A stretch of DNA of 34,020 nucleotides from Gallionella sp. (GTDB lineage Bacteria; Pseudomonadota; Gammaproteobacteria; Burkholderiales; Gallionellaceae): NCBI GenBank assembly GCA_029850565.1, contig JARCRR010000124.1, positions 1-34,020 on the forward strand, read 5' to 3'. Under the pieces are notes generated by a model, which was given only the letters and a program-made list of their open reading frames with translations, was not told the DNA's origin and did not search any database. Within the stretch, counting starts at the first letter, position 1. Each line of letters opens with the position of its first letter. The translations under genes and the position numbers were made by a program. Shown here piece by piece: positions 16,638-23,897 of the stretch.

Positions 16638-19600
16638 ATGTTCGCCAAATTCTTCATCGACCGCCCCATCTTCGCCTGGGTCATCGCCATCATCATCCTG
16701 ATGGCGGGGGTGCTCGCTTTGCGCGGCTTGCCCGTGACACAGTACCCGCCCGTCGCGCCACCTGCACTTTCTGTTTCCATCAACTATCCCGGCGCTTCGG
16801 CACAGGTCATCGAAGAGACCGCCATCGCGCTCATCGAGCAGGAACTGAACGGCGTCGAGAACCTGCTCTACATGGAATCGGCTTCCGAGTTGGGTAGCGG
16901 CAGCATCACGCTGACCTACGAGACGGGTACCGACCTCAACCTCGCCTCCGTCGAAGCGCAGAACCGCGTGAAGCGCGTCGAGGCGCGTCTGCCGGAAGAG
17001 GTGCGCCGACTCGGCATCACCACCAACAAATCGGCGCGCAACTATGTGATGTTCGTCGCGCTCATCTCGCCGGACAAGACATACGACAGCGTGGGTCTGG
17101 GCAGCTTCGTGAGCGCCAGCGTGATCGACAGCATCAAGCGTGTGCCGGGCGTGGGCGAAGCGCTGATGTTCGGCACCGAATACTCGATGCGCCTGTGGCT
17201 CAAGCCGGATCGTTTGCAGGCGTATGGCCTGTCCCCTGCCGATGTCTCCAAAGCGGTGCGTGCACAGAACACGCAACTGGCGATGGGCGAGCTGGGGCAA
17301 CTGCCTGCCGCACCGGGGCAACAGCTCAACGCCGTGATCGTCACGCGCAGTCGCTTGGCCTCGGTGGAGGAGTTCGGCAACGTCATCATCCGCACCAATC
17401 CCGATGGCTCCAGCTTGCGCGTGAAGGATGTCGCCCGTGTCGAACTGGGCGCGCAGGATTACGCGCGCCAATCGCGTCTGGATGGTCAGCCCTCCGCCAA
17501 CATCGCCATCCGTTTGGCTCCCGGTGCGAACGCGCTGGAAACGGTTGGCGCGGTGAAGGCGCGCATGGGCGAACTGGAGAAGAGCTTCCCCAAGGGAGTG
17601 AGTTGGCTGGTGCCGTATGACACCTCGAAGTTCATCGACATCTCCATCAAAGAAGTGCTGAAGAGTCTGGCCGAGGCGCTGTTGCTCGTGGTGCTGGTGA
17701 TGTACCTGTTCCTCGGCAACATCCGCGCCACCATCATTCCCACCATCGTCATTCCCGTCGCACTCGTGGGTGCCTTGGTCGGCCTGTATCTGCTGGGCTA
17801 TTCCATCAACGTGCTGACGCTGTTCGCGATGGTGCTCGCCATCGGTATCGTGGTGGACGATGCCATCGTGGTGGTAGAGAACGTGGAGCGCATCATGGCG
17901 ACGGAAGGATTGTCGCCGCGCGACGCCACGCGCAAGGCGATGGATCAGATCATCGGCGCCATCATCGCCATCACCTTGGTGCTGTCGGCGGTGTTCATCC
18001 CGATGTCGCTGTTCGGCGGCTCCACGGGCGCGATCTATCGCCAGTTCGCCGTGACGCTGTTGCTGACCATGGGCTTCTCGGCCTTGATGGCGGTGACGCT
18101 CACCCCCGCGCTGTGTGCTTCCATCTTGAAGAAGGAGGATGCAAAACCGCACGGCCCCTTTGGCTTGTTCTTTGAGAAGGTGACCCAGCGCTACACACGA
18201 AGCATCAACTCAGTGGTGCGCAAGACCGCGCGTTATCTGGTGATCTATGTGGTCATCATCATCGCCATGGGTTGGCTGTTCACCAAGTTGCCGGGCAGCT
18301 TCCTGCCGGAAGAAGACCAAGGCTATTTCGTCAACGTCATCCAACTGCCTGCGGGTGCCACACAGGAACGCACGATGGAAGTGTTGGAGCAAGTCGAACA
18401 GCACTACCTCAAGCTGCCTGAAGTGGAACACGTAGTAGCGGTAGCGGGCTTCTCCTTCTTCGGTCGCGGGCAGAACGCCGCTATCGCTTTCGTGCGTCTG
18501 AAAGGTTGGGATGTGCGCCCCGAAAAGGAAAGCAGCGCTCCCTCGCTAGTGCGCAAAGCGAACAAGGAGTTGTCGCGCATCAAACAGGCGATGATCTTCG
18601 CCATCAACCCGCCCTCCATCCCCGAGCTATCTGCCACGGGCGGTTTCGATTTCCGCTTGCAAGACCGTAGCGGACAAGGGCGCGAGAAGTTGTTGGAAGC
18701 ACGCAACATGATGTTGGGCATGACCGCACAGAACCCCGCGTTGGCAGGTGTGCGCCCAGAAGGACAAGAAGCCGGCCCACAACTATTGCTGGACATCGAC
18801 CGCCTCAAAGCGGAAGCACTCGGCGTCTCCTCCGCCGATCTGAACGAGACCTTGCAATCGCTGTTGGGCGTGGCCTACATCAACGACTTCGTGCGGCAGG
18901 GACGTATCTTGCGCGTGCAGATGCAAGCCGAGGCTGATTCGCGCCGCACACCGGAAGACATCCTCAAGGTCACCGTGCGCAACAACAAGGGCGGCATGGT
19001 ACCGCTGTCCGAGTTGGCGACCCCGCGCTGGACCGTCGGCTCGCCCAAATTGGATCGCTACAACGGCATCCCTTCGATGAAGATCTCGGGTGCGGCCGCA
19101 CCGGGTCGCAGCACCGGCGAAGCGATGGCCGCGATGGCAGACATCGCGCAGAAGCTGCCGCCCGGTTTCGGCTATGAATGGTCGGCCACTTCACGCGAGG
19201 AGATGATGTCTGGCGCGCAAGCACCGTTGCTGTTCGCCATCTCGTTGTTCGTGGTGTTCCTGTGTCTGGCGGCGTTGTACGAGAGCTGGTCTATCCCATT
19301 CGCCGTCATGCTGGTGGTACCGCTCGGCATCTTCGGCGCGATCCTGGCGGTGAATCTACGTGGCTTGCCCAACGACATCTACTTCAAGGTCGGCCTCATC
19401 GCCATCATCGGTCTGTCGGCGAAGAACGCCATCCTGATCATCGAGTTCGCGCGCAAGTTGCAAGACGAGGGGATGAAACTCATCGACGCCACCGTCGAAG
19501 CGTGCCGCCTGCGTTTCCGTCCTATCCTGATGACCTCCATCGCCTTCATCGCGGGCGTGTCGCCGCTGGCGTTCTCCACCGGTGCTGGCGCGCAAAGCCG

Positions 19601-19742
19601 CCACGCCATCGGCACCGGTGTGATGGGCGGCATGTTGGCCGCCACCGTGCTGGCGGTGTTCCTCGTGCCGGTGTTCTTCGTGGTGGTGCGCAAGTTCTTC
19701 CCCGGGCATGCGCGCAATGAGAGTGAATACGAAGACGACTAG
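16638..19742 (+). CDS. RND multidrug efflux pump, HAE1 (AcrB/MexB) family
   Basis: A 1034-aa inner-membrane proton/drug antiporter. The start MFAKFFIDRPIFAWVIAIII is the standard HAE1 opening. It shows two repeats of a TM helix, a large periplasmic loop and five more TMs. The proton-relay aspartates in GIVVDDAIVVVENVERI fall at residues 407-408, the same numbering as AcrB, and the TM10 lysine is in IGLSAKNAILIIEFAR at residue 929. GFSFFGRGQNAAIAF and SFLPEEDQGYF in the porter and docking domains are also typical. No TolC-type channel gene follows, so an unlinked channel must be used. A multidrug or solvent role is family knowledge only. Confidence 0.97.
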   Translation: MFAKFFIDRPIFAWVIAIIILMAGVLALRGLPVTQYPPVAPPALSVSINYPGASAQVIEETAIALIEQELNGVENLLYMESASELGSGSITLTYETGTDLNLASVEAQNRVKRVEARLPEEVRRLGITTNKSARNYVMFVALISPDKTYDSVGLGSFVSASVIDSIKRVPGVGEALMFGTEYSMRLWLKPDRLQAYGLSPADVSKAVRAQNTQLAMGELGQLPAAPGQQLNAVIVTRSRLASVEEFGNVIIRTNPDGSSLRVKDVARVELGAQDYARQSRLDGQPSANIAIRLAPGANALETVGAVKARMGELEKSFPKGVSWLVPYDTSKFIDISIKEVLKSLAEALLLVVLVMYLFLGNIRATIIPTIVIPVALVGALVGLYLLGYSINVLTLFAMVLAIGIVVDDAIVVVENVERIMATEGLSPRDATRKAMDQIIGAIIAITLVLSAVFIPMSLFGGSTGAIYRQFAVTLLLTMGFSALMAVTLTPALCASILKKEDAKPHGPFGLFFEKVTQRYTRSINSVVRKTARYLVIYVVIIIAMGWLFTKLPGSFLPEEDQGYFVNVIQLPAGATQERTMEVLEQVEQHYLKLPEVEHVVAVAGFSFFGRGQNAAIAFVRLKGWDVRPEKESSAPSLVRKANKELSRIKQAMIFAINPPSIPELSATGGFDFRLQDRSGQGREKLLEARNMMLGMTAQNPALAGVRPEGQEAGPQLLLDIDRLKAEALGVSSADLNETLQSLLGVAYINDFVRQGRILRVQMQAEADSRRTPEDILKVTVRNNKGGMVPLSELATPRWTVGSPKLDRYNGIPSMKISGAAAPGRSTGEAMAAMADIAQKLPPGFGYEWSATSREEMMSGAQAPLLFAISLFVVFLCLAALYESWSIPFAVMLVVPLGIFGAILAVNLRGLPNDIYFKVGLIAIIGLSAKNAILIIEFARKLQDEGMKLIDATVEACRLRFRPILMTSIAFIAGVSPLAFSTGAGAQSRHAIGTGVMGGMLAATVLAVFLVPVFFVVVRKFFPGHARNESEYEDD

Positions 19743-19769
19743 GCCGGTCTGAAGCAGGCTCAATAGCGT

Positions 19770-19800
19770 TACAATTCCGGCTCATCCATTGAGCCGGAAT
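19770..19800 (+). promoter_or_regulatory. pyrC leader: -10 box and ribosome-site hairpin
   Basis: TACAAT (19770-19775) is a likely -10 box with only a poor -35. An 11-bp perfect inverted repeat follows: ATTCCGGCTCA (19774-19784) and TGAGCCGGAAT (19790-19800), loop TCCAT. The right arm contains CGGAA, the best Shine-Dalgarno candidate, 7 bases before the pyrC ATG. The left arm overlaps the promoter, so the exact transcription start decides how much of the hairpin exists in RNA. Enteric pyrC genes use start-site switching plus a hairpin over the ribosome site to respond to CTP/GTP; this layout suggests something similar. Confidence 0.6.
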
Positions 19801-19806
19801 CATTTC

Positions 19807-20841
19807 ATGCAACAACTCACCCTTACCCGCCCCGACGACTGGCACTTGCACCTGCGCGATGATGCGCTGATGGCCTCGGTGCTGCCCGACACCGCACGCC
19901 AGTTCGCGCGCGCCATCGTTATGCCCAATCTGCGCCCGCCCGTTACCACCACCGCGCAGGCCGTGGCCTACCGCGAGCGCATCCTCGCTGCACTACCTGC
20001 TGGCATGAAGTTCGAGCCGCTGATGACGCTGTACCTCACCGACAACACCAGCGCGGAAGAGATCAAGAAAGCCAAAGCCAGCGGTGTGGTGCATGCGGTG
20101 AAGCTGTACCCCGCAGGGGCGACCACCAACTCCGACGCGGGGGTCACCGATCTGCGCAAGACCTACGCCGCACTGGAAGAGATGCAACGCTGCGGCATGC
20201 CGTTCCTGGTGCATGGTGAAGTGACCGCCAGCGACATCGACATCTTCGACCGCGAAGCCGTGTTCATCGAACGCGTGATGCAACCGCTGTTGAAAGACCT
20301 GCCGAACCTGCGCGTGGTGTTCGAACACATCACCACCAAAGATGCCGCACAGTTCGTAACCGAAGCGCCGGACACCATCGCCGCCACGCTCACCCCGCAA
20401 CACCTGCTCTACAACCGCAACGCCATGCTGGTCGGCGGCATCCGCCCACACTTCTACTGCCTGCCGATTCTCAAACGCGAAACACACCGCGAAGCTTTGG
20501 TGAAAGCCGCCACCAGCGGCAGCAAAAAATTCTTCCTCGGCACCGACAGCGCCCCGCACGCGCAACACACCAAAGAGAACGCCTGCGGCTGCGCCGGATG
20601 CTACAGTGCGCACAACGCCATCGAACTGTATGCCGAAGCTTTCGAGGCTGCGGGTGCGTTGGATAAACTCGAAGCATTCGCGAGTTTCTACGGCGCGGAT
20701 TACTACGGCCTACCGCGCAACAAAGAGACCATCACCTTGCGTAAGGAAGAGTGGCAAGTGCCTGCGTCGGTGGGGTTTGGCGAGCATCAGCTTGTGCCAC
20801 TAAGGGCGGGGGAGAAGATGAAGTGGAAGTTGGTGGAATGA
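19807..20841 (+). CDS. pyrC: Dihydroorotase, PyrC type
   Basis: A 344-aa zinc amidohydrolase that cyclises N-carbamoyl-aspartate to dihydroorotate in pyrimidine synthesis. Zinc ligands and catalytic residues are in DDWHLHLRD (residues 8-16), the carbamylated-lysine segment [30 protein letters not shown] and [13 protein letters not shown]. The length agrees with the 348-aa E. coli enzyme, and it lacks the insertions of the PyrC/PyrX type-I forms. The start at 19807 gives [13 protein letters not shown], as in homologues; a TTG at 19789 lies within the hairpin loop region and is rejected. It appears monocistronic: AT-rich non-core genes follow. Confidence 0.98.
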   Translation: MQQLTLTRPDDWHLHLRDDALMASVLPDTARQFARAIVMPNLRPPVTTTAQAVAYRERILAALPAGMKFEPLMTLYLTDNTSAEEIKKAKASGVVHAVKLYPAGATTNSDAGVTDLRKTYAALEEMQRCGMPFLVHGEVTASDIDIFDREAVFIERVMQPLLKDLPNLRVVFEHITTKDAAQFVTEAPDTIAATLTPQHLLYNRNAMLVGGIRPHFYCLPILKRETHREALVKAATSGSKKFFLGTDSAPHAQHTKENACGCAGCYSAHNAIELYAEAFEAAGALDKLEAFASFYGADYYGLPRNKETITLRKEEWQVPASVGFGEHQLVPLRAGEKMKWKLVE

Positions 20842-20916
20842 CGATGTATATTCGAAAACTGAAAGATGTAGCAAGCAACTTTTGAAGTTCAATTTAATCT
20901 TTAAGGAGAAAACGTA

Positions 20917-21174
20917 ATGAGTTTTATGTTCCCTGTTGTATTGGTTGTAATCGGATTCTTTTTTTATCGTGCGTTTAAAAAACATTCATCAACACCAACC
21001 TTTGATGATTACCGCAATAACTATCCTGAATTGGTCAAGGATGGAAAAATCACATGCCACAAATGTTCGGGCAAAGATATTTTCGTTAAAACAATCGGTA
21101 AAACACCAACCTCATTACTGAATCATCATCTTTGTAAAACTTGTGGAACTACGTTGTTTCGCTCTTCAACCTAA
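20917..21174 (+). CDS. Small membrane-anchored zinc-ribbon protein, hypothetical
   Basis: An 85-aa protein with an N-terminal membrane helix (MFPVVLVVIGFFFYRAF), then a soluble part with two knuckles, CHKC and CKTC, about 30 residues apart, predicted to bind one zinc. AAGGAG lies 8 bases before ATG 20917. The gene is strongly AT-rich compared with pyrC and the carbonic anhydrase gene on either side, so it is probably acquired. No named family is recognised. A cytoplasmic zinc ribbon tethered to the inner membrane is the most that can be said. Confidence 0.75.
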   Translation: MSFMFPVVLVVIGFFFYRAFKKHSSTPTFDDYRNNYPELVKDGKITCHKCSGKDIFVKTIGKTPTSLLNHHLCKTCGTTLFRSST

Positions 21175-21261
21175 GCTTGGCAAACGGGTTGAATAACGCG
21201 GCAATCTCACTTATTGAGCGTCGATTCGCTTAATTCAATTCACAACCTACACGTAATATAA

Positions 21262-21561
21262 ATGAAAATTTTAGACGATTTTGCCAAGTTAATTAGTTCG
21301 AGGAACGAAAAAACCTTTGAAGGGTTGCCAAGTTGGATTCTGGGGGTTCTTGGTGCATTAGCGTTCCTATGCTTTTCCTATTTTGGACTTATGTACAGCG
21401 ATGTTGTCCCAGATTTCATCAAAGAAATAAACACGATCGGTATTAATCTGACTGCGCTTAAAATCGCTTTTGTTCTTGCAATATATTCATTTCCAACTTG
21501 GTGGTTCGGGTGCGTTGCTGCTAGGTGCCACACGGTGTTGTATGAGCGCTGGTTCAAATGA
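21262..21561 (+). CDS. Small two-span membrane protein, hypothetical
   Basis: A 99-aa protein with a polar N-terminus (ILDDFAKLISSRNEKTFEGL) and two hydrophobic segments: about residues 25-47 (SWILGVLGALAFLCFSYFG) and 66-86 (ALKIAFVLAIYSFPTWWFGC). A short basic tail follows. The reading frame is AT-rich like its upstream neighbour, and the pair forms an islet between pyrC and the carbonic anhydrase gene. There is no strong Shine-Dalgarno sequence before ATG 21262. No family is recognised; it is accepted as a gene because of the coherent two-span topology and length. Confidence 0.6.
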   Translation: MKILDDFAKLISSRNEKTFEGLPSWILGVLGALAFLCFSYFGLMYSDVVPDFIKEINTIGINLTALKIAFVLAIYSFPTWWFGCVAARCHTVLYERWFK

Positions 21562-21563
21562 TT

Positions 21564-21627
21564 AAAGGAGCCTTGCTCGAATTAATTTCGTAGCCAAAGG
21601 GGTCGAGCTCGAATTAATTTTCCCGCC
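21564..21627 (+). repeat. Two tandem 32-bp repeat units
   Basis: Unit 1 (21564-21595) and unit 2 (21596-21627) both run AAAGGnGnC..GCTCGAATTAATTT....GCC, with a 14-bp identical core (21575-21588 and 21607-21620) and 24 of 32 matching positions. It lies between the AT-rich islet and the carbonic anhydrase promoter region. It may be a footprint of a mobile or REP-type element; AAAGGGGTC followed by GAATTAATTT resembles the tails I associate with Y1-transposase repeats, but this is recollection only. Confidence 0.7.
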
Positions 21628-21641
21628 TCTAAAATAATCAC

Positions 21642-22181
21642 ATGCCACTATCCAACTATCTCAGCACTTCCCCCACCCTAGGCGACCGCGTCTATCTGCA
21701 CCCCTCCTGCCAGGTCATCGGTGAGGTGAAGATCGGCGACGACAGTTCTGTGTGGTGCAACACGGTGTTGCGCGGTGATGTGAACCGCATCGAGATCGGG
21801 CGCGGCTCTAACGTGCAAGACTTGACCATGGGCCATGTGTCGCACAAGACGGCGGAGAAGCCCGATGGTTCGCCGCTGATCATCGGCGACTATGTGACGG
21901 TGGGGCATTCGGTCATTTTGCACGGCTGCCGTATCGGCAACGACTGTCTCATCGGTATGGGCTCCATCATCATGGACGATGTGGTGATCCCAGACCGCGT
22001 GATGATAGGTGCGGGCAGCCTGATCTCGCCGGGCAAGACGCTGGAGAGCGGCATGCTCTACATGGGCCGCCCGGCCAAGGCGGTGCGTGCGCTGACGGAT
22101 GAGGAGATGGGCTATCTGCGTTACTCCGCCGAGCATTACATGCGGGTGAAGGACAATTATCTGAAAGGCACGGTGAAATGA
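21642..22181 (+). CDS. Gamma-carbonic anhydrase family protein (YrdA-like)
   Basis: A 179-aa left-handed beta-helix protein. Hexapeptide repeats begin at VYLHPSCQVIGEVKIGDDSS and continue through NRIEIGRGSNVQDLT and CLIGMGSIIMDDVVIPDRVM. Three histidines at the gamma-CA metal positions are present: one in LTMGHVSH and two in VGHSVILHG. A C-terminal helix (ALTDEEMGYLRYSAEHYMRV) completes the fold. Family members bind zinc or iron, but many, including YrdA, show no measured carbonic anhydrase activity. TAAAAT at 21630-21635 could be a -10 box, giving a very short leader. The next gene overlaps by 4 bases. Confidence 0.93.
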   Translation: MPLSNYLSTSPTLGDRVYLHPSCQVIGEVKIGDDSSVWCNTVLRGDVNRIEIGRGSNVQDLTMGHVSHKTAEKPDGSPLIIGDYVTVGHSVILHGCRIGNDCLIGMGSIIMDDVVIPDRVMIGAGSLISPGKTLESGMLYMGRPAKAVRALTDEEMGYLRYSAEHYMRVKDNYLKGTVK

Positions 22182-22546
22182 CGATGTTCGGCAACGACAT
22201 CATGTTGCATGACGGGCAGGAACTTGAGCTTCAGATCGAGCGTACTTGCATCGCGCTCGGCCTCGATTGCAAAGACGATTACCAAGTGCGCCTCTTCGCA
22301 CGTGACGTGTTGCAGAATATCGCGGCACTGAGAAAAGCAGCGCACGAGGGGGATATGCAAGCACGCAGCAAAGTCGAGCTATACGGCCTGGCGATGCTGA
22401 TGCACAAGACCAATGCGGCGACCTTCGGCTCGAACTATCTGAACCAGTTCGCCAAGGTGACCGAACATCAATCCGCTTGGGCGGCCGTTGCGCAGGCTTT
22501 GTGGAAAGAGCTGGAAGCGCGCAACCCGGACAGCATTGAACCGTAG
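22178..22546 (+). CDS. Hypothetical protein (122 aa) coupled to gamma-CA
   Basis: A 122-aa soluble, mostly helical protein with no signal peptide or membrane span. The first ATG overlaps the carbonic anhydrase stop (ATGA), so translation is coupled; a second in-frame ATG is at 22184. Segments such as LELQIERTCIALGLDCKDDY and LYGLAMLMHKTNAATFGSNY look conserved in style, but I do not recognise a family. Codon use matches the core genome, unlike the islet just upstream. The DUF2288 gene follows 10 bases downstream. Confidence 0.85.
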   Translation: MTMFGNDIMLHDGQELELQIERTCIALGLDCKDDYQVRLFARDVLQNIAALRKAAHEGDMQARSKVELYGLAMLMHKTNAATFGSNYLNQFAKVTEHQSAWAAVAQALWKELEARNPDSIEP

Positions 22547-22556
22547 GAAACGAAGC

Positions 22557-22871
22557 ATGAAACAACCGACCCTGGAAGACATCGACCGCGCTCAGGTGAA
22601 CATGGAGACCTCACAGATCGGCTGGCGCGAGTTGCAACCCTATTTCGCGCGCGGCGCAACGGTCGCCGTGAAAGCGGAACTCGATCTGGTCGAGGTCGCG
22701 TACCAGATATCTCGTGACAACAAGGCGCAAGTGGCACAGTGGCTGGAGTCGGGGCAGATAGGCCGCGTCACCGACGAGCAGGCATTGGCCTGGTACGAGG
22801 CCGATGCGCTGGTATGGGCAGTGGTGGCACGACCCTATGTATTGGTGCAAGACAAGAACCGCGATCAGTAG
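22557..22871 (+). CDS. DUF2288 domain-containing protein
   Basis: A 104-aa cytoplasmic protein covered by one DUF2288 domain: METSQIGWRELQPYFARGA, KAELDLVEVAYQISRDN, VAQWLESGQIGRVTDEQALAW and the aromatic ending WAVVARPYVLVQDK. The function is unknown; the family is common in beta- and gammaproteobacteria and cyanobacteria. ATG 22557 was chosen because the domain begins within 20 residues, while the longer frame from 22488 reads through the end of the preceding gene. AGGAAA lies upstream. It is part of the cluster gamma-CA, 122-aa protein, DUF2288, exported protein. Confidence 0.92.
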   Translation: MKQPTLEDIDRAQVNMETSQIGWRELQPYFARGATVAVKAELDLVEVAYQISRDNKAQVAQWLESGQIGRVTDEQALAWYEADALVWAVVARPYVLVQDKNRDQ

Positions 22872-22887
22872 CATCGTCTCTTCCTCT

Positions 22888-23883
22888 TTGCCTATTTGTC
22901 GTCAGCAGAGGGCAGGTTGGCTGTTGATCGCCGTCCTGTTTTCGATGCCGGTGTATGCGGAAGAAGCTCCGCCCGAGACCTTGGGCGCAGTGCCTCCTGC
23001 ACCCCTCATCCCCCTGCCCTCGCTCGATACGATGGATGCACCGCGCGATTATCTTTCAGGACAGTTCACGGGATTGATCGGCAAGGTCGACCGGTTCTTC
23101 GGCGATGACCGCCACTATCAGGAAAGCAACGCAAGCGTGCTGCAGCTCGACATCACGCGAGTGACAGGCTACAACGGGGACGGCATGTATGTGCTATCGG
23201 GCAGGGCAAAACTCGATCTGCCCAACACCGAAGAGAGATTGCATCTGACGATCGAAAGCGATCCGGATCAGAACTTCTCCACCGACCAATCGCGCACTCA
23301 GCAACAATCGACCCAACGCAGCACGATACAAAGCATCGCAGCCGCCCTGCGCTTCGAGCAGACCGGCAATGAACGCTGGCACTTCAGTACAGATGCGGGG
23401 TTGAAATTCCAAGGGTTGGAAACGACGCCGTTCGCGCGGGTACGCGGCAGTGTGGGCGAGGTCTTCGGTTTGTGGCACGCAAAAGCGGCCGAGACTGTGT
23501 TTTGGTTCAACACCGTCGGAACAGGAGAAACGACCCAGTTCGACTTGGAAAGACTCATCAGCGAACCGTTACTGTTCCGTGCCACCAGCAGTGCCACTTG
23601 GCTGCATGAGAAACAGAACTTCGATCTGCGCCAAGACCTCTCGCTCTTCCACACCTGGGACGAACGCACCGCGTTGCTCTATCAGGCCAGCGCATTCGGC
23701 ATCAGCAAACCCCATACACATGTCACTGACTATGTGCTGTTGCTGTCGTACCGCTATCGCCTGCATCGTGACTGGCTGTTCTTCGAGCTCGATCCGCAAC
23801 TGCATTTCCCCGCTGAAAGGCGGTTCCGCACCAGTCAAGCATTGGTGATGCGACTGGAGATGCTGTTCGACGAAACGAACTAG
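22888..23883 (+). CDS. Hypothetical exported protein, possible outer-membrane beta-barrel
   Basis: About 331 aa. Starting at TTG 22888 the N-terminus is a good signal peptide (PICRQQRAGWLLIAVLFSMP then VYAEEAPP). In-frame ATGs at 22804 and 22837 would overlap the DUF2288 gene and put about 17 to 28 extra residues before it; the start is uncertain and no ribosome site is clear. The mature part opens with a Pro-rich stretch, then DYLSGQFTGLIGKVDRFFGD, and continues as alternating amphipathic strands (MYVLSGRAKLDLPNTEERLH, YVLLLSYRYRLHRDWLFFEL, LVMRLEMLFDETN), which fits an outer-membrane barrel or beta-rich periplasmic protein. No family was recognised. It ends 14 bases from the convergent pap gene. 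Confidence 0.75.
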   Translation: MPICRQQRAGWLLIAVLFSMPVYAEEAPPETLGAVPPAPLIPLPSLDTMDAPRDYLSGQFTGLIGKVDRFFGDDRHYQESNASVLQLDITRVTGYNGDGMYVLSGRAKLDLPNTEERLHLTIESDPDQNFSTDQSRTQQQSTQRSTIQSIAAALRFEQTGNERWHFSTDAGLKFQGLETTPFARVRGSVGEVFGLWHAKAAETVFWFNTVGTGETTQFDLERLISEPLLFRATSSATWLHEKQNFDLRQDLSLFHTWDERTALLYQASAFGISKPHTHVTDYVLLLSYRYRLHRDWLFFELDPQLHFPAERRFRTSQALVMRLEMLFDETN

Positions 23884-23897
23884 CCAGCCCTCCCGCC

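Noticed and set aside
16608-18152. 514-aa open frame antisense to the RND pump
   Set aside because: His/Arg-rich shadow of GC-biased third codon positions; no domain, and the sense strand is an AcrB-type pump.
21603-21616. Cloning-vector contamination suggested by TCGAGCTCGAATT
   Set aside because: The match to a polylinker is only about a dozen bases, continues differently (AATTTTCC), and the core occurs again in a diverged neighbouring unit, so it is genomic repeat sequence.
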